A DNA stretch of 64,000 nt from Ensifer sp. MPMI2T (GTDB lineage: Bacteria > Pseudomonadota > Alphaproteobacteria > Rhizobiales > Rhizobiaceae), in NCBI RefSeq assembly GCF_004827385.1, contig NZ_SRXN01000009.1, positions 62,001 to 126,000 of the forward strand, in the 5' to 3' direction. Under the pieces are notes generated by a model that saw nothing but the letters and a program-made list of their open reading frames with translations, was not told where the DNA came from and did no database searches. Shown piece after piece: positions 38,051 to 46,070 of the stretch (within the stretch, counting starts at the first letter, position 1; each line of letters starts with the position of its first letter). Made by a program: the position numbers and the translations under genes.

Positions 38051-39421
38051 TTACTCGACCGCCGCAGGCTGACGATAGCGCTCCCGTAGGTGGACGGCTG
38101 TCTGATCGATGCTTGGATACACTGAGGTGGCATTAATATTGATCGCATCTAACTGGTCGAGAATGTGCTGTTTCCCGATAACCGTTATGCGCGCGATCTC
38201 TATGCCTTCCTGGCCAAACTCCGGCAGTGTGGCTTCATGGCCAAAAAGAAGAAAGGCTCCTGCCTGAGACTTGATCCTGGTGTTCGTACGTTTCGCCTTC
38301 ACGCATACGATCGAACCCAGATCGTCCGGAACGATCTTCGGTTCGAAGAAGCCTTTCTCCGACTTGATGTGGTGCAGCAACTTTCCAGCCACCCCGGTCT
38401 CGTTGAATGTCTCAACATCCTGCGTAAGGTCGATTTCGTTTTTCTGCGGGTAGGTGAGATTTGAGAGATTGGCGATGCAGCTCACGGTATCTGAATCGTA
38501 GTATTTCACAGCATCGCTTGAGATGCGGAAAATGATGACTTCTCCTTCGACACCCATGAGCTGCGGCGGACAATAGCAAGCGAAGAACAATGCCACCAGC
38601 GGATTGCTCGAGATGTCGAGCAATCGCGTCGGAAGCCCATAATGCTGCATGCGGACAAGTCGGTCGAAGCAATATTGATCGCCGTGGAACTCGTCGTAAT
38701 GCGCGATGAGTAGCTCCTTGCAGAGACGGTCCTCATTCGGCATAAATTGCCATCCCCCGTCCGGCCATTTCCGAAGAAGCGATGGCGTGAGTTCGAAGAT
38801 CGCGTTCTCGTGGCCACGATAGAATGTTTCCACGTTATCCCTTGCTGGCAACTCTTGAAGGATTTTTAAGAAGGCTTCGACGCTATCCGCCGTGCCGACG
38901 ATATTCTTCTTCTGCGGTGGAGGTTGCACGTTTGCCGCATCCATTCCGACGCCGTTCAAGTCCTCTAAGTCGTCGGCGAGCTCGGGTTTCCGCGCGACCA
39001 ATCCATCCAAAATCTGCTGGATATCTCCTTTTCGAACCGCCCAATGTGTCCGGTAGAGTTGAAACCCGTCGGCTGCGAAGAGCTCCTGCGCTTGGGTGAC
39101 GCTGTCGAATTCCACTTCGCCAAAATCGATCAGGGTTTCGAAACGCGTCGTGACCTCCTTGCGGCCAGCCTCGACATTGGAAATTCGGCCGTAGCGAATG
39201 ACCATCGACGCTCCGCCCTTCTCGCGAGAAATCTCGCTGCATAGGAACGTGGGCAATTTCTCCAGGTACGCGATTGATGTAGAGTCCAGCTCTTCCAAGC
39301 CCTTCGCAACATCGGTCGGGGTGTATTCGAACATGCGTCCGCGGTTCATGCCAATCTGATCGACCTCGCCCTCGACATAGTCGCGATTGCCGAAGGCGAT
39401 GAAATTGAAGTTCTCTGGCAT
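38051..39421 (-). CDS. FRG-domain protein with a distinct N-terminal region
   Basis: 456 residues from the ATG at 39421 (MPENFNFIAFGNRDYVEGEV); a GTG at 39433 is an alternative. The FRG domain occupies about residues 180-320: ETFYRGHENAIFELTPSLLR, then MQHYGLPTRLLDISSNPLVA and LFFACYCPPQ. The N-terminal ~170 residues (MFEYTPTDVAKGLEELDSTS, SMVIRYGRISNVEAGRKEVT) are a separate unknown domain, and the C-terminal part (IVCVKAKRTNTRIKSQAGAF, LLFGHEATLPEFGQ) completes the usual FRG-type protein. FRG proteins are found in many accessory and defence-type loci; the molecular activity is unknown. Divergent from the HEPN-like gene. Confidence 0.85.
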   Translation of the reverse strand: MPENFNFIAFGNRDYVEGEVDQIGMNRGRMFEYTPTDVAKGLEELDSTSIAYLEKLPTFLCSEISREKGGASMVIRYGRISNVEAGRKEVTTRFETLIDFGEVEFDSVTQAQELFAADGFQLYRTHWAVRKGDIQQILDGLVARKPELADDLEDLNGVGMDAANVQPPPQKKNIVGTADSVEAFLKILQELPARDNVETFYRGHENAIFELTPSLLRKWPDGGWQFMPNEDRLCKELLIAHYDEFHGDQYCFDRLVRMQHYGLPTRLLDISSNPLVALFFACYCPPQLMGVEGEVIIFRISSDAVKYYDSDTVSCIANLSNLTYPQKNEIDLTQDVETFNETGVAGKLLHHIKSEKGFFEPKIVPDDLGSIVCVKAKRTNTRIKSQAGAFLLFGHEATLPEFGQEGIEIARITVIGKQHILDQLDAININATSVYPSIDQTAVHLRERYRQPAAVE

Positions 39422-39433
39422 CTGCCGGTGCAC

Positions 39434-39689
39434 CTAGTTATTCCGCCCATTGGGCGATCGGGGAGGATGTGAAGCGAGTATGGCGGTCACAACGTATAGG
39501 CGAAAATACTTGCTCGCAAGACTTGCCTGTCGTCACCAATAGGCGCCCTCCACAGTCGTAACGCCAGCATTCGACGAGCTCGATTCTTTGAATACCGCAG
39601 CCCGATGGCGCGAAGGCTTAGGTATCAATTGCCAACCAATATCGTCACCGACTACGGATTAGCTGACATGGCGCCCGACGAACGATCAG
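39434..39689. other. Divergent promoter region of the cargo block
   Basis: 256 bases between the FRG gene (minus) and the HEPN-like gene (plus). No clear operator palindrome; the AT-richer stretches at about 39470-39520 and 39630-39670 are candidate promoters. Confidence 0.4.
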
Positions 39690-40673
39690 ATGACGACAAA
39701 TATCCCTGCTTGCCTAAACCTCGATGGAATACCTTCAACGTCGCCTCGAGGCGACGGTGTGCCTTATTTTAGCTTCGACCCGCAGGGTGCGTGGCGAGTG
39801 TCCCAAGGTAGTCGGCTTTACGATATCGAGAGCTGCTGCGTTCGCCTTCACGAGGCATTCAAGCAAGCGATCATGAAGGGGGTGAACTACTCGCAACTCA
39901 TCTACGCGATCCCCGAGTTTGTGAGTGTCGCAGGCCATAACTCCGAAGCGAATTTGACACGCGAGCTTTTCGAACGGTTCCTTCGGGAGACTGCCGCGTT
40001 CCCAGAGATCAATCGCTTCCTCTATCTGTATGATTGCCAGCACCTGGTAGCCTCCATCCAAGAATGTACAAAGGAGGTCGAGCAAGTCCTCGGCGAATTC
40101 TATCTAACATTCAACACGGAGAGCTTCTTCTTTCCGCCAATGCGACACGACGATGGGCTTCGGTATTCAACGTCTCCGGTGACGACAAAGCTCTTTGCAT
40201 ACCTGGGATTTATGCTTATCAGGATGCACAGCCTGCTCGATTACACGGTGAAGGTAGCGTTCGAAGCCGAGCATCTTCGGCAGGACTTTTCCCGCTATCC
40301 GAAGCTAGCCAGCGGCAGCCTCCAATACGGTGATCGCAAACGCGTTGGCTTCAACAACGAATTAGGTACGCTCTTTGAGACATGCGAGTTCATGACGTTC
40401 GTTGAAACGCTCCGCAACCACGTCATCCACGATGGTCTGCTGGACGATATGCCGAAGGCATATGAGCACATCAAGGATGGCGTCGCAGTTGAGAAGTTTG
40501 TTCTTTTTCCCGACATGACGAACGGCCGCTTCGATCGGTTCGTGAACCGGAATCTCTTCTTCGGCCGAGAGGACAAAATCAATCTGCGACTACCGGGATT
40601 GCTAGCCGACTTCCAGACTCGACAGGTCGCGACACTCGAACGCATCCTCGTCTCGCTCCAACAGCTCGCGTAG
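39690..40673 (+). CDS. HEPN-like protein (Rx4H motif)
   Basis: 327 residues, mostly alpha-helical, with no signal peptide. The C-terminal half has FAYLGFMLIRMHSLLDYTVK, then EFMTFVETLRNHVIHDGLLD, in which R242-N-H-V-I-H247 fits the HEPN ribonuclease signature R-x4-6-H in the expected helix context (preceded by a long helix, followed by acidic residues). No family name can be given with confidence. It heads the plus-strand pair with the GHKL-nuclease gene 144-168 bases downstream. A toxin or effector RNase role is inference from the motif. Confidence 0.6.
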   Translation: MTTNIPACLNLDGIPSTSPRGDGVPYFSFDPQGAWRVSQGSRLYDIESCCVRLHEAFKQAIMKGVNYSQLIYAIPEFVSVAGHNSEANLTRELFERFLRETAAFPEINRFLYLYDCQHLVASIQECTKEVEQVLGEFYLTFNTESFFFPPMRHDDGLRYSTSPVTTKLFAYLGFMLIRMHSLLDYTVKVAFEAEHLRQDFSRYPKLASGSLQYGDRKRVGFNNELGTLFETCEFMTFVETLRNHVIHDGLLDDMPKAYEHIKDGVAVEKFVLFPDMTNGRFDRFVNRNLFFGREDKINLRLPGLLADFQTRQVATLERILVSLQQLA

Positions 40674-40841
40674 ACGTCAGTGCGTAAAACCGACTGGGTG
40701 CAATCGCCGCATTTCGATCGTTCGGGTTCGGGGCTCCATCCCTCAAACTGCTATGCGTCTCAATACGACACCCTTTCCAGTTGTAAATGTTTGCCACACA
40801 TGTGAATAGTTCAGGAATTGACCGCTCCCCGAGGCCCATCC

Positions 40842-42851
40842 GTGCAGCAAATTGAAGTCAAAGTTGAAAACGACCACATTCAGCGGATTACTACCGCAAA
40901 ACCCCTTGCAGCCATTTCTGAGCTAATCTGGAACGCTTATGATGCCGATGCGCGCGAAGTAAAAGTCGAACTCGAAGAGGGTCAACTCACCAAACTTGGC
41001 GTAATCCGAATTGTCGATGACGGCACGGGCATTCCTGCCGACGAGTTGGAGACGTGCTTTCAGTCGCTGGGCGGCTCTTGGAAAAAGCGCGCTGTGAAAA
41101 CCGATGGTGGCCGTTCGATCCACGGCGAAAAGGGTCAAGGCCGCTTCAAAGCGTTTGCGCTCGGCGATCGCGTGACATGGGTTTCGCGCCATGCCGGGAA
41201 AAAGTTTTCAATCAGTGGTGACAAATCGGACCTTAAACGATTTTCGATTTCCGACAGCGTGCCAGCAGCAAACACCGGCTGCACGGTAGAAATTGAGAAT
41301 GTTGTTCGCGATTTTGAGATTTGGGCTGAGGATGGCTTCGCGGAACAGCTGCGCGATGTGTTCGCCCTTCAACTCTATGAAGACACTCACTTCCGCATCA
41401 TTTACGACGGCGAGGAGATCGACGCGCGAGAAGCCATTAGGGATGTGACGCCCTACCAGGTAATGGCGACCACCGAAGACGGCCACGAATACAAGGCGAC
41501 GGTGGACGTTATCGAATGGAAGAAGAAAGTCGAGCGCAAGCTGATGCTTTGCCTTCCTGGCCGTTTCAGCTTCCATGAAATGGCTCCGGGGATACATGCC
41601 CGTGGATTCGACTTCACCGCGTATCTGACCGCCGAGCACTTCCAATCCCTTGCAGACGACAACACTGAAGGGCTAGTCGAACTCGACCCGCCGTCAATGG
41701 CACTCGTCGAGGCCGCGAAGGCGAAGTTGCGTGAGCACTTCCGTGTACGGGAAGCAGAACGCTCCCGCGGCAAGATTCAGGAGTGGAAAGAAGCTAAAAT
41801 CTATCCCTACGAGGGGAAGGCGTCTGACCCCATCGAAATCAATGAGCGGCAGGTGTTTGATGTCGTCGCGCTGAATTTGGCCGACTACAGCCCTGACTTC
41901 GAGAAGGCGCCCTCGAAGCAGCAGAAGCTCATCCTACAACTCGTCAAAGCGGCCATTGAGACTGGCCCCGGCGCATTGCCGTCCATCTTGGAGAAGGTCG
42001 TTGATCTGCCCAAGGGCAAGCAAGAGGAACTGGCCGAACTGCTTCGGAAAACCTCGCTGACCGCCGTCATCAACGCTGCAAAGGCTGTCACTGACCGCCT
42101 TGAGTTTTTGCGCGCCCTGCAAATTCTGGTGTTTGACCCCGGCTCCAAACGCCAACTGCTCGAACGCTCGCAGCTACACCGGATCATCGCCCGAGAGACG
42201 TGGATTTTCGGCGAGCAGTTCAACCTGATGAATGACGACGAGGATTTATCGGCAGTCCTGCGCAGCCATATCCAGTTGCTAGGCAGCGATAGCGACGACG
42301 GCCCACATAGAGAAGGACTTGCGCCGAAGGAACCCGTCTTGGACGCAGAAGGCAAAGCAGCAATCGTTGACCTGATGCTTTCCTGCCGAGTGCCAACAGC
42401 GACTGACGATGAGCGAAAGCACCTCGTCATCGAACTGAAAAGGCCGAGTCAGAACCTCAACGAGGACGTGATCAACCAGATCAAAAAATACGCAAAAGCC
42501 GTTGCTCTTGATGACCGGTTCAAGCACTCGAGAGTCGAATGGGACTTCGTGGCCGTCGCCAATCGCTTCACAAAAGACGCCGAATTTGAAGCGCGTCAAA
42601 AGGACAAGCCGCGGGGCATGGTGCTGGAGATCGATGACCCTATCAAGATCCGAGTCTGGGCCAAAACCTGGGGCGAGATCATCCAAGAGGCGGAAGGACG
42701 GCTGACTTTCTACAAGCGGCGTCTTGAGTATCAGGCGAACGATAGAGAGGCGCTCCGATATCTGCGCACGATCAATTCTGATTATCTCAGCGACGAAGTC
42801 AAGGAGCGCATATCGGCACTAGATGCGGAAGAACAAATCGCGGCCGAATAA
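40842..42851 (+). CDS. GHKL ATPase fused to a PD-(D/E)xK-like nuclease domain
   Basis: 669 residues from a GTG at 40842 with gagg 8 bases upstream; an in-frame TTG at 40818 would add 8 residues. The GHKL (Hsp90/MutL/gyrase B-like) ATPase is clear: N-box ISELIWNAYDADA (about 25-37), G1 box IVDDGTGIP (57-65), and G2 box RSIHGEKGQGRFKAFALGD (about 91-109). A helical middle part follows. Near 525-550, RKHLVIELKRPSQNLNEDVI then INQIKKYAKAV gives the E-x-K core (E531, K533) and a QxxxY helix, as in PD-(D/E)xK nucleases such as Shedu-type proteins. Predicted ATP-regulated nuclease; target unknown. Confidence 0.8.
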   Translation: MQQIEVKVENDHIQRITTAKPLAAISELIWNAYDADAREVKVELEEGQLTKLGVIRIVDDGTGIPADELETCFQSLGGSWKKRAVKTDGGRSIHGEKGQGRFKAFALGDRVTWVSRHAGKKFSISGDKSDLKRFSISDSVPAANTGCTVEIENVVRDFEIWAEDGFAEQLRDVFALQLYEDTHFRIIYDGEEIDAREAIRDVTPYQVMATTEDGHEYKATVDVIEWKKKVERKLMLCLPGRFSFHEMAPGIHARGFDFTAYLTAEHFQSLADDNTEGLVELDPPSMALVEAAKAKLREHFRVREAERSRGKIQEWKEAKIYPYEGKASDPIEINERQVFDVVALNLADYSPDFEKAPSKQQKLILQLVKAAIETGPGALPSILEKVVDLPKGKQEELAELLRKTSLTAVINAAKAVTDRLEFLRALQILVFDPGSKRQLLERSQLHRIIARETWIFGEQFNLMNDDEDLSAVLRSHIQLLGSDSDDGPHREGLAPKEPVLDAEGKAAIVDLMLSCRVPTATDDERKHLVIELKRPSQNLNEDVINQIKKYAKAVALDDRFKHSRVEWDFVAVANRFTKDAEFEARQKDKPRGMVLEIDDPIKIRVWAKTWGEIIQEAEGRLTFYKRRLEYQANDREALRYLRTINSDYLSDEVKERISALDAEEQIAAE

Positions 42852-43284
42852 GCAGCACGAACTCCCAAGTGCCAACTTGGTAGTCCGCCCGCAGGCCTCC
42901 GGCCTCTTTTCGGCCCCGACCATGCCGCCAGTTAGATGCGACAGCGGCGGCTGCTTTCGGAAAGCCGCAGATAGCCAGGAAACGGATTGCGAGGGGCGTC
43001 GGAAGCCGTCATAGAGGTATCCAGCGCTCGGCAGCTAACTCATTCTCGGTGCCTTTAACCGGACAGTCCGCTACGCCCCAAACACGTCATTCGGCAATCG
43101 GCTTGGCGACGACCGCTTAGTCCGCATCTCGGCCATTCGGGCTTACCGCAGCAGACGACCGGTCACCACCCGATCGCGACAGAGAAGGTTCCAGCGCCAT
43201 ACCGCCCGAGCAAAGCAATGAGGATTCGGACACTGGGTTTTGGAGGGTGAACCCCTCTGATAACTGATGCCGTTAGCTTGATTG
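42852..43284. other. Right flank of the foreign block
   Basis: 433 bases without a gene. Two small hairpins follow the GHKL stop: ccaagt/acttgg (about 42865-42880), and aggcc (42893-42897) / ggcct (42901-42905) plus cttttc, the latter a weak terminator. The remainder has no recognised element. The phage gene resumes exactly at 43285. Confidence 0.5.
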
Positions 43285-43662
43285 TCAGCCGTGCCCGGCT
43301 CCTATATTTTCCGTGACCAGCCGAAGCATGCGCACCTGCGTCTTGACGCCCGGTTCCTTCCGGCGATTGACGACGTCGATCAGGCTGTCTGGCGAGGCCG
43401 AGCCATAGGCATGCGCGAAGGCCTCGATGCCGATCTCGCGGATGACGTGCTTTACCGCCACCCTGAGTTCCTGCCAGCTGATCGCGCTCTGGACAAGGCG
43501 CAGCGGTCGCTTCGGAGCGCCGAGCGCATCGGTCTCGGCGTTTGGATTGTTTACGAGTTCGAACAATGCTTTTTCGAGGATGCGCGCGGCGCGGGTGCGA
43601 TCAGCGGCCATCGGAAACGACAGCGTCACGGCAATCATCGCTTCGTCCAGGCGGTCGCTCAA
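43285..43662 (-). CDS. Phage late-operon protein of unknown function
   Basis: Probably starts at a TTG (43662) that overlaps the previous gene's stop (ttga) and lies 11 bases from aaggag, giving 125 residues. An internal ATG at 43638 gives 117. The sequence LSDRLDEAMIAVTLSFPMAA, then ARILEKALFELVNNPNAETD, is helical; the C-terminus reads VRMLRLVTENIGAGHG. It sits between the tail terminator group and the tail tube, where tail completion genes are common, but I do not recognise the family. It is the last phage gene before the foreign block. Confidence 0.65.
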   Translation of the reverse strand: MSDRLDEAMIAVTLSFPMAADRTRAARILEKALFELVNNPNAETDALGAPKRPLRLVQSAISWQELRVAVKHVIREIGIEAFAHAYGSASPDSLIDVVNRRKEPGVKTQVRMLRLVTENIGAGHG

Positions 43663-43835
43663 TTCGGCTCGCTCTCCTTGACCACCGGCAGATCGCGCCA
43701 GAGATAGAACACGGTTTTCGCGCCCTCGACATGGAACCGCTGCTGCAGGATGGGAGCGCCTTTGGTCTGCCTCTTCCATCGAAGCTCGGCGAGCGGCGTC
43801 AGGATCGCGCCCTTCGGAATGTCCTTCTCTTCCAT
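43659..43835 (-). CDS. Small phage protein
   Basis: 58 residues from the ATG at 43835 (MEEKDIPKGAILTPLAELRW), chosen because ggagg lies 8-9 bases upstream; an ATG at 43895 in the same frame would overlap the preceding gene more. Positively charged beta-rich sequence (RFHVEGAKTVFYLWRDLPVV). No family recognised. Confidence 0.6.
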   Translation of the reverse strand: MEEKDIPKGAILTPLAELRWKRQTKGAPILQQRFHVEGAKTVFYLWRDLPVVKESEPN

Positions 43836-43863
43836 TTCATCGCCCTCCGGCGGATAGCCATCT

Positions 43864-44250
43864 TCAGGAAAGCGCTGGAGAATAGTCCGCCACATCCCAG
43901 CGCTGCTGAACGCGCCAGCCCCGGCTGTCCTCGTCATAGTAGGAGATCTCCGAATCGAGCAGCGCGCCGCCTGCCGACGAGGCGACGATGTCGCGCAGCG
44001 CCACGCGGCCCTGATCGGCCAGCCGCCGCGCGCCCTCGGCGGTCTCGTCGTAATAGTCCACCTGAATGCCAGCGGTGGAGAGGTCGGTGTCGATGCCGCA
44101 GAAGCCGCCAAGCCAGACTGAGGCGACGCGGTTGACGATGACCACCGGCAGCGGCGCTGGGCGGTCGTCAGGCGGCTGCGGCTGCATGCCGTAATAGACC
44201 TCTGCGGAAAGCACCGCGTCGAGCCGGTCAACGATATCCTTCTCGATCAT
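43864..44250 (-). CDS. Tail terminator / DUF3168-like protein
   Basis: 128 residues. IVDRLDAVLSAEVYYGMQPQ, PLPVVIVNRVASVWLGGFCG and IQVDYYDETAEGARRLADQG follow the DUF3168 pattern (site-of-closure protein at the head-proximal end of the tail, like lambda U). The ATG overlaps the head closure gene by 4 bases. Confidence 0.75.
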   Translation of the reverse strand: MIEKDIVDRLDAVLSAEVYYGMQPQPPDDRPAPLPVVIVNRVASVWLGGFCGIDTDLSTAGIQVDYYDETAEGARRLADQGRVALRDIVASSAGGALLDSEISYYDEDSRGWRVQQRWDVADYSPALS

Positions 44251-44597
44251 CGCTTCGCGCCTCCATGCTTGCAGACCAGCAAATAATCGCTGCGCTGCGC
44301 CGTCGGCTGGACGCCGACGATCTCATAGATGTCGCCCCGGTCCACATCGACGAGCCGCCATGCCGGGTCGATGTTCTCGCCGGGAATTTCACGCACGCGG
44401 ATGCGCGTCGAGCCCTCGGCCAATTCGGTGTTCATGGCGAAATATTCACGGCCATAGTCGCGGCCCGTCCCGGCTTCGAGGATCTGGCAATTCACCTCGG
44501 CGACCAGCTGCCACGTTTTCTTCGCCGCGCCGAGCGCGTCGTCGCTGGTCACGAACCGCTCGATGCGCACCCGGTCTCTGAGCAGGCCCGCCTTCAT
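44247..44597 (-). CDS. Head closure / head-tail adaptor protein
   Basis: 116 residues (MKAGLLRDRVRIERFVTSDD). The typical adaptor-family strands LGAAKKTWQLVAEVNCQILE, STRIRVREIPGENIDPAWRL and DIYEIVGVQPTAQRSDYLLV are seen; SPP1 gp16-like proteins close the head and join the tail. Overlaps the GH25 gene by 4 bases, so translation is coupled. Confidence 0.85.
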   Translation of the reverse strand: MKAGLLRDRVRIERFVTSDDALGAAKKTWQLVAEVNCQILEAGTGRDYGREYFAMNTELAEGSTRIRVREIPGENIDPAWRLVDVDRGDIYEIVGVQPTAQRSDYLLVCKHGGAKR

Positions 44598-45298
44598 CCC
44601 TCCACCTCCTCGACCATCACCTTGACCTCCACGCCCTTCGGCTTCTGGATCGTCACGAACACCGTCAGGGGCTGCGGCTGCGGTAGCCGCCGCGGCGCGG
44701 GACCGAGCCAGCGCAGCAAGTTGTCTTCCGTACCATTCCAGCGATTGCCGTCGACCGGAGCCGAACAGCCTTCGATGGATGCGTGATCGGTATATTGCCA
44801 GAGCGACCATGCGGGCCATGTCCCTTTCGGCCATGAAGGCTGCGCCTCCTCGGTGTAATGGGCGATCCACAGCGAGGTGTTGATCGCCAGATAACTGTTC
44901 TTGGAATCGCCAAGCTGGTCCTTGATGAGGTGGCCGCTGTAGATCGTGACCTTCAGGTCTGGGCGGGTCTCGCGAATGTACCTGACCGCCCGGATGAGCT
45001 GGTCGAGCGTCGCCTCCGCCTCGTGGTCGATCACCACGCGCTCGCCGCGCACCGGATCCGCGACCAGAAGATAGTGGGCCATCTCGGCAGCGGAATTGCC
45101 ATGGAAGAAATGATAGGAGGCGGTCGCCAGCCCAGCCGCCAAGGCGTTCTGCTTGCGTGGCTGGTAGGTGGGATCGACGTAGGTCTCGCCCTCGCTCGCC
45201 TTCATGATGACGCCGACAATGCCGCCAGCCTTGAGCGCCTCCCAATCGGGCTCGGGATTGTGGTGCGACAGGTCGATGACGAGAGTCTCGCAGGTCAT
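44594..45298 (-). CDS. GH25 muramidase (endolysin)
   Basis: 234 residues from the ATG at 45298 (MTCETLVIDLSHHNPEPDWE); the long upstream extension is a shadow. Glycoside hydrolase family 25 features are LVIDLSHHN (catalytic Asp), GVIMKASEGETYVDPTYQPR, GLATASYHFFHGNSAAEMAH, RVVIDHEAEATLDQLIRAVR (DxE) and WLWQYTDHA-like WSLWQYTDHASIEG. Cleaves the glycan of peptidoglycan for lysis. No signal peptide, so it would need a holin. It is placed between head closure and connector genes, an unusual site for a lysin. Confidence 0.92.
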   Translation of the reverse strand: MTCETLVIDLSHHNPEPDWEALKAGGIVGVIMKASEGETYVDPTYQPRKQNALAAGLATASYHFFHGNSAAEMAHYLLVADPVRGERVVIDHEAEATLDQLIRAVRYIRETRPDLKVTIYSGHLIKDQLGDSKNSYLAINTSLWIAHYTEEAQPSWPKGTWPAWSLWQYTDHASIEGCSAPVDGNRWNGTEDNLLRWLGPAPRRLPQPQPLTVFVTIQKPKGVEVKVMVEEVEG

Positions 45299-45855
45299 GC
45301 GCGTGGCACCCAGTAACCGGAGATGAAGCTGTTGGCATAGGCCATGACGTCGACGGCGGTGATTGCCGCCATTTCGCGGTTCTCGTAGAGGAAGGCACCG
45401 ACCCGGAAACCGATGTCGGTGATGCCAGGCGGCAGGTCGTCGGCGACCGAATAGCCGAGGGCGAGCATGACCGAACCAGACGACGGCCACGAGGCACCGG
45501 AGACCGGCTGCAGCCATTGCCGCGCCATCTGGTCGCTGCCGACGACACCGACAATCTCGTAGTCGCTAGAGACATCGGTTCCCTCGCCGTCGGTGACGAC
45601 GAAGTCCTCGACCGGCTGCATCGGGATCTCGATTTTTTCCGTCCCGCCTGCTGGCCAGTCCGGCTGCCAATCGTAGGCGACGGCGAAAACATGGAATTCG
45701 GTCAGTCGTTCGAAGACGTCGAAGGCCCGCACCAGCGCCTGCGTCAGATATTGATCGTCGCGCGTGAATTCGACCCGGCAATGAGTCTTGAAGGCCGGGA
45801 GTAGGGCGGTCGGAATGGTGGTGCGATCTACCGACGTGACACGCTGCAGCTTCAT
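45295..45855 (-). CDS. gp6-like head-tail connector protein
   Basis: 186 residues. KTHCRVEFTRDDQYLTQALV, VEDFVVTDGEGTDVSSDYEI and a C-terminal VGAFLYENREMAAITAVDVM are typical of HK97 gp6-type connectors, which form a ring under the portal. Overlaps neighbours by 4 bases on each side. Confidence 0.85.
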   Translation of the reverse strand: MKLQRVTSVDRTTIPTALLPAFKTHCRVEFTRDDQYLTQALVRAFDVFERLTEFHVFAVAYDWQPDWPAGGTEKIEIPMQPVEDFVVTDGEGTDVSSDYEIVGVVGSDQMARQWLQPVSGASWPSSGSVMLALGYSVADDLPPGITDIGFRVGAFLYENREMAAITAVDVMAYANSFISGYWVPRA

Positions 45856-46067
45856 GGCGCTCTCCTTGGCCCGGTGCTCCTGTCAGCGAAGCAGGCGGTC
45901 ATGAGCTTGTCGAACGTCTCATACTGGCGTTGCTGATTTGCCTGCCCGCTGAAATAGACGAGCGCGGCGAAGATCGCGGCGAACAGGATCGCGGCCAAGC
46001 ACGAGGGGTTTCCCTTCATGCTGTCCGCCACGGTGGCGACGATCCCGGTGACCTTCTCGCCGTTCAT
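45852..46067 (-). CDS. Small single-span membrane protein (possible holin)
   Basis: 71 residues. MNGEKVTGIVATVADSMKGN precedes one transmembrane helix (CLAAILFAAIFAALVYFSG, about 23-41), then a charged, cysteine-containing tail. It lies two genes upstream of the GH25 lysin in the same operon, so a holin-like or membrane helper role is possible but unproved. Confidence 0.6.
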   Translation of the reverse strand: MNGEKVTGIVATVADSMKGNPSCLAAILFAAIFAALVYFSGQANQQRQYETFDKLMTACFADRSTGPRRAP

Positions 46068-46070
46068 TGC

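Larger units (their letters stand above)
37510..43284. mobile_element. Foreign cargo block inside the phage late operon
   Basis: Between two intact phage structural genes (stop at 43285 and start at 37465) lies 5.8 kb with no phage gene. It is visibly richer in A/T, carries genes on both strands and codes for FRG, HEPN-like and GHKL-nuclease proteins. There are no terminal inverted repeats or transposase that I can see, so the insertion mechanism is open (recombination or moron acquisition). Confidence 0.7.

Noticed and set aside
37513-38148. Short frames on both strands between the tail tube and FRG genes
   Set aside because: No recognisable motif, no ribosome-binding sites, and mutual overlap; kept as an unassigned gap.
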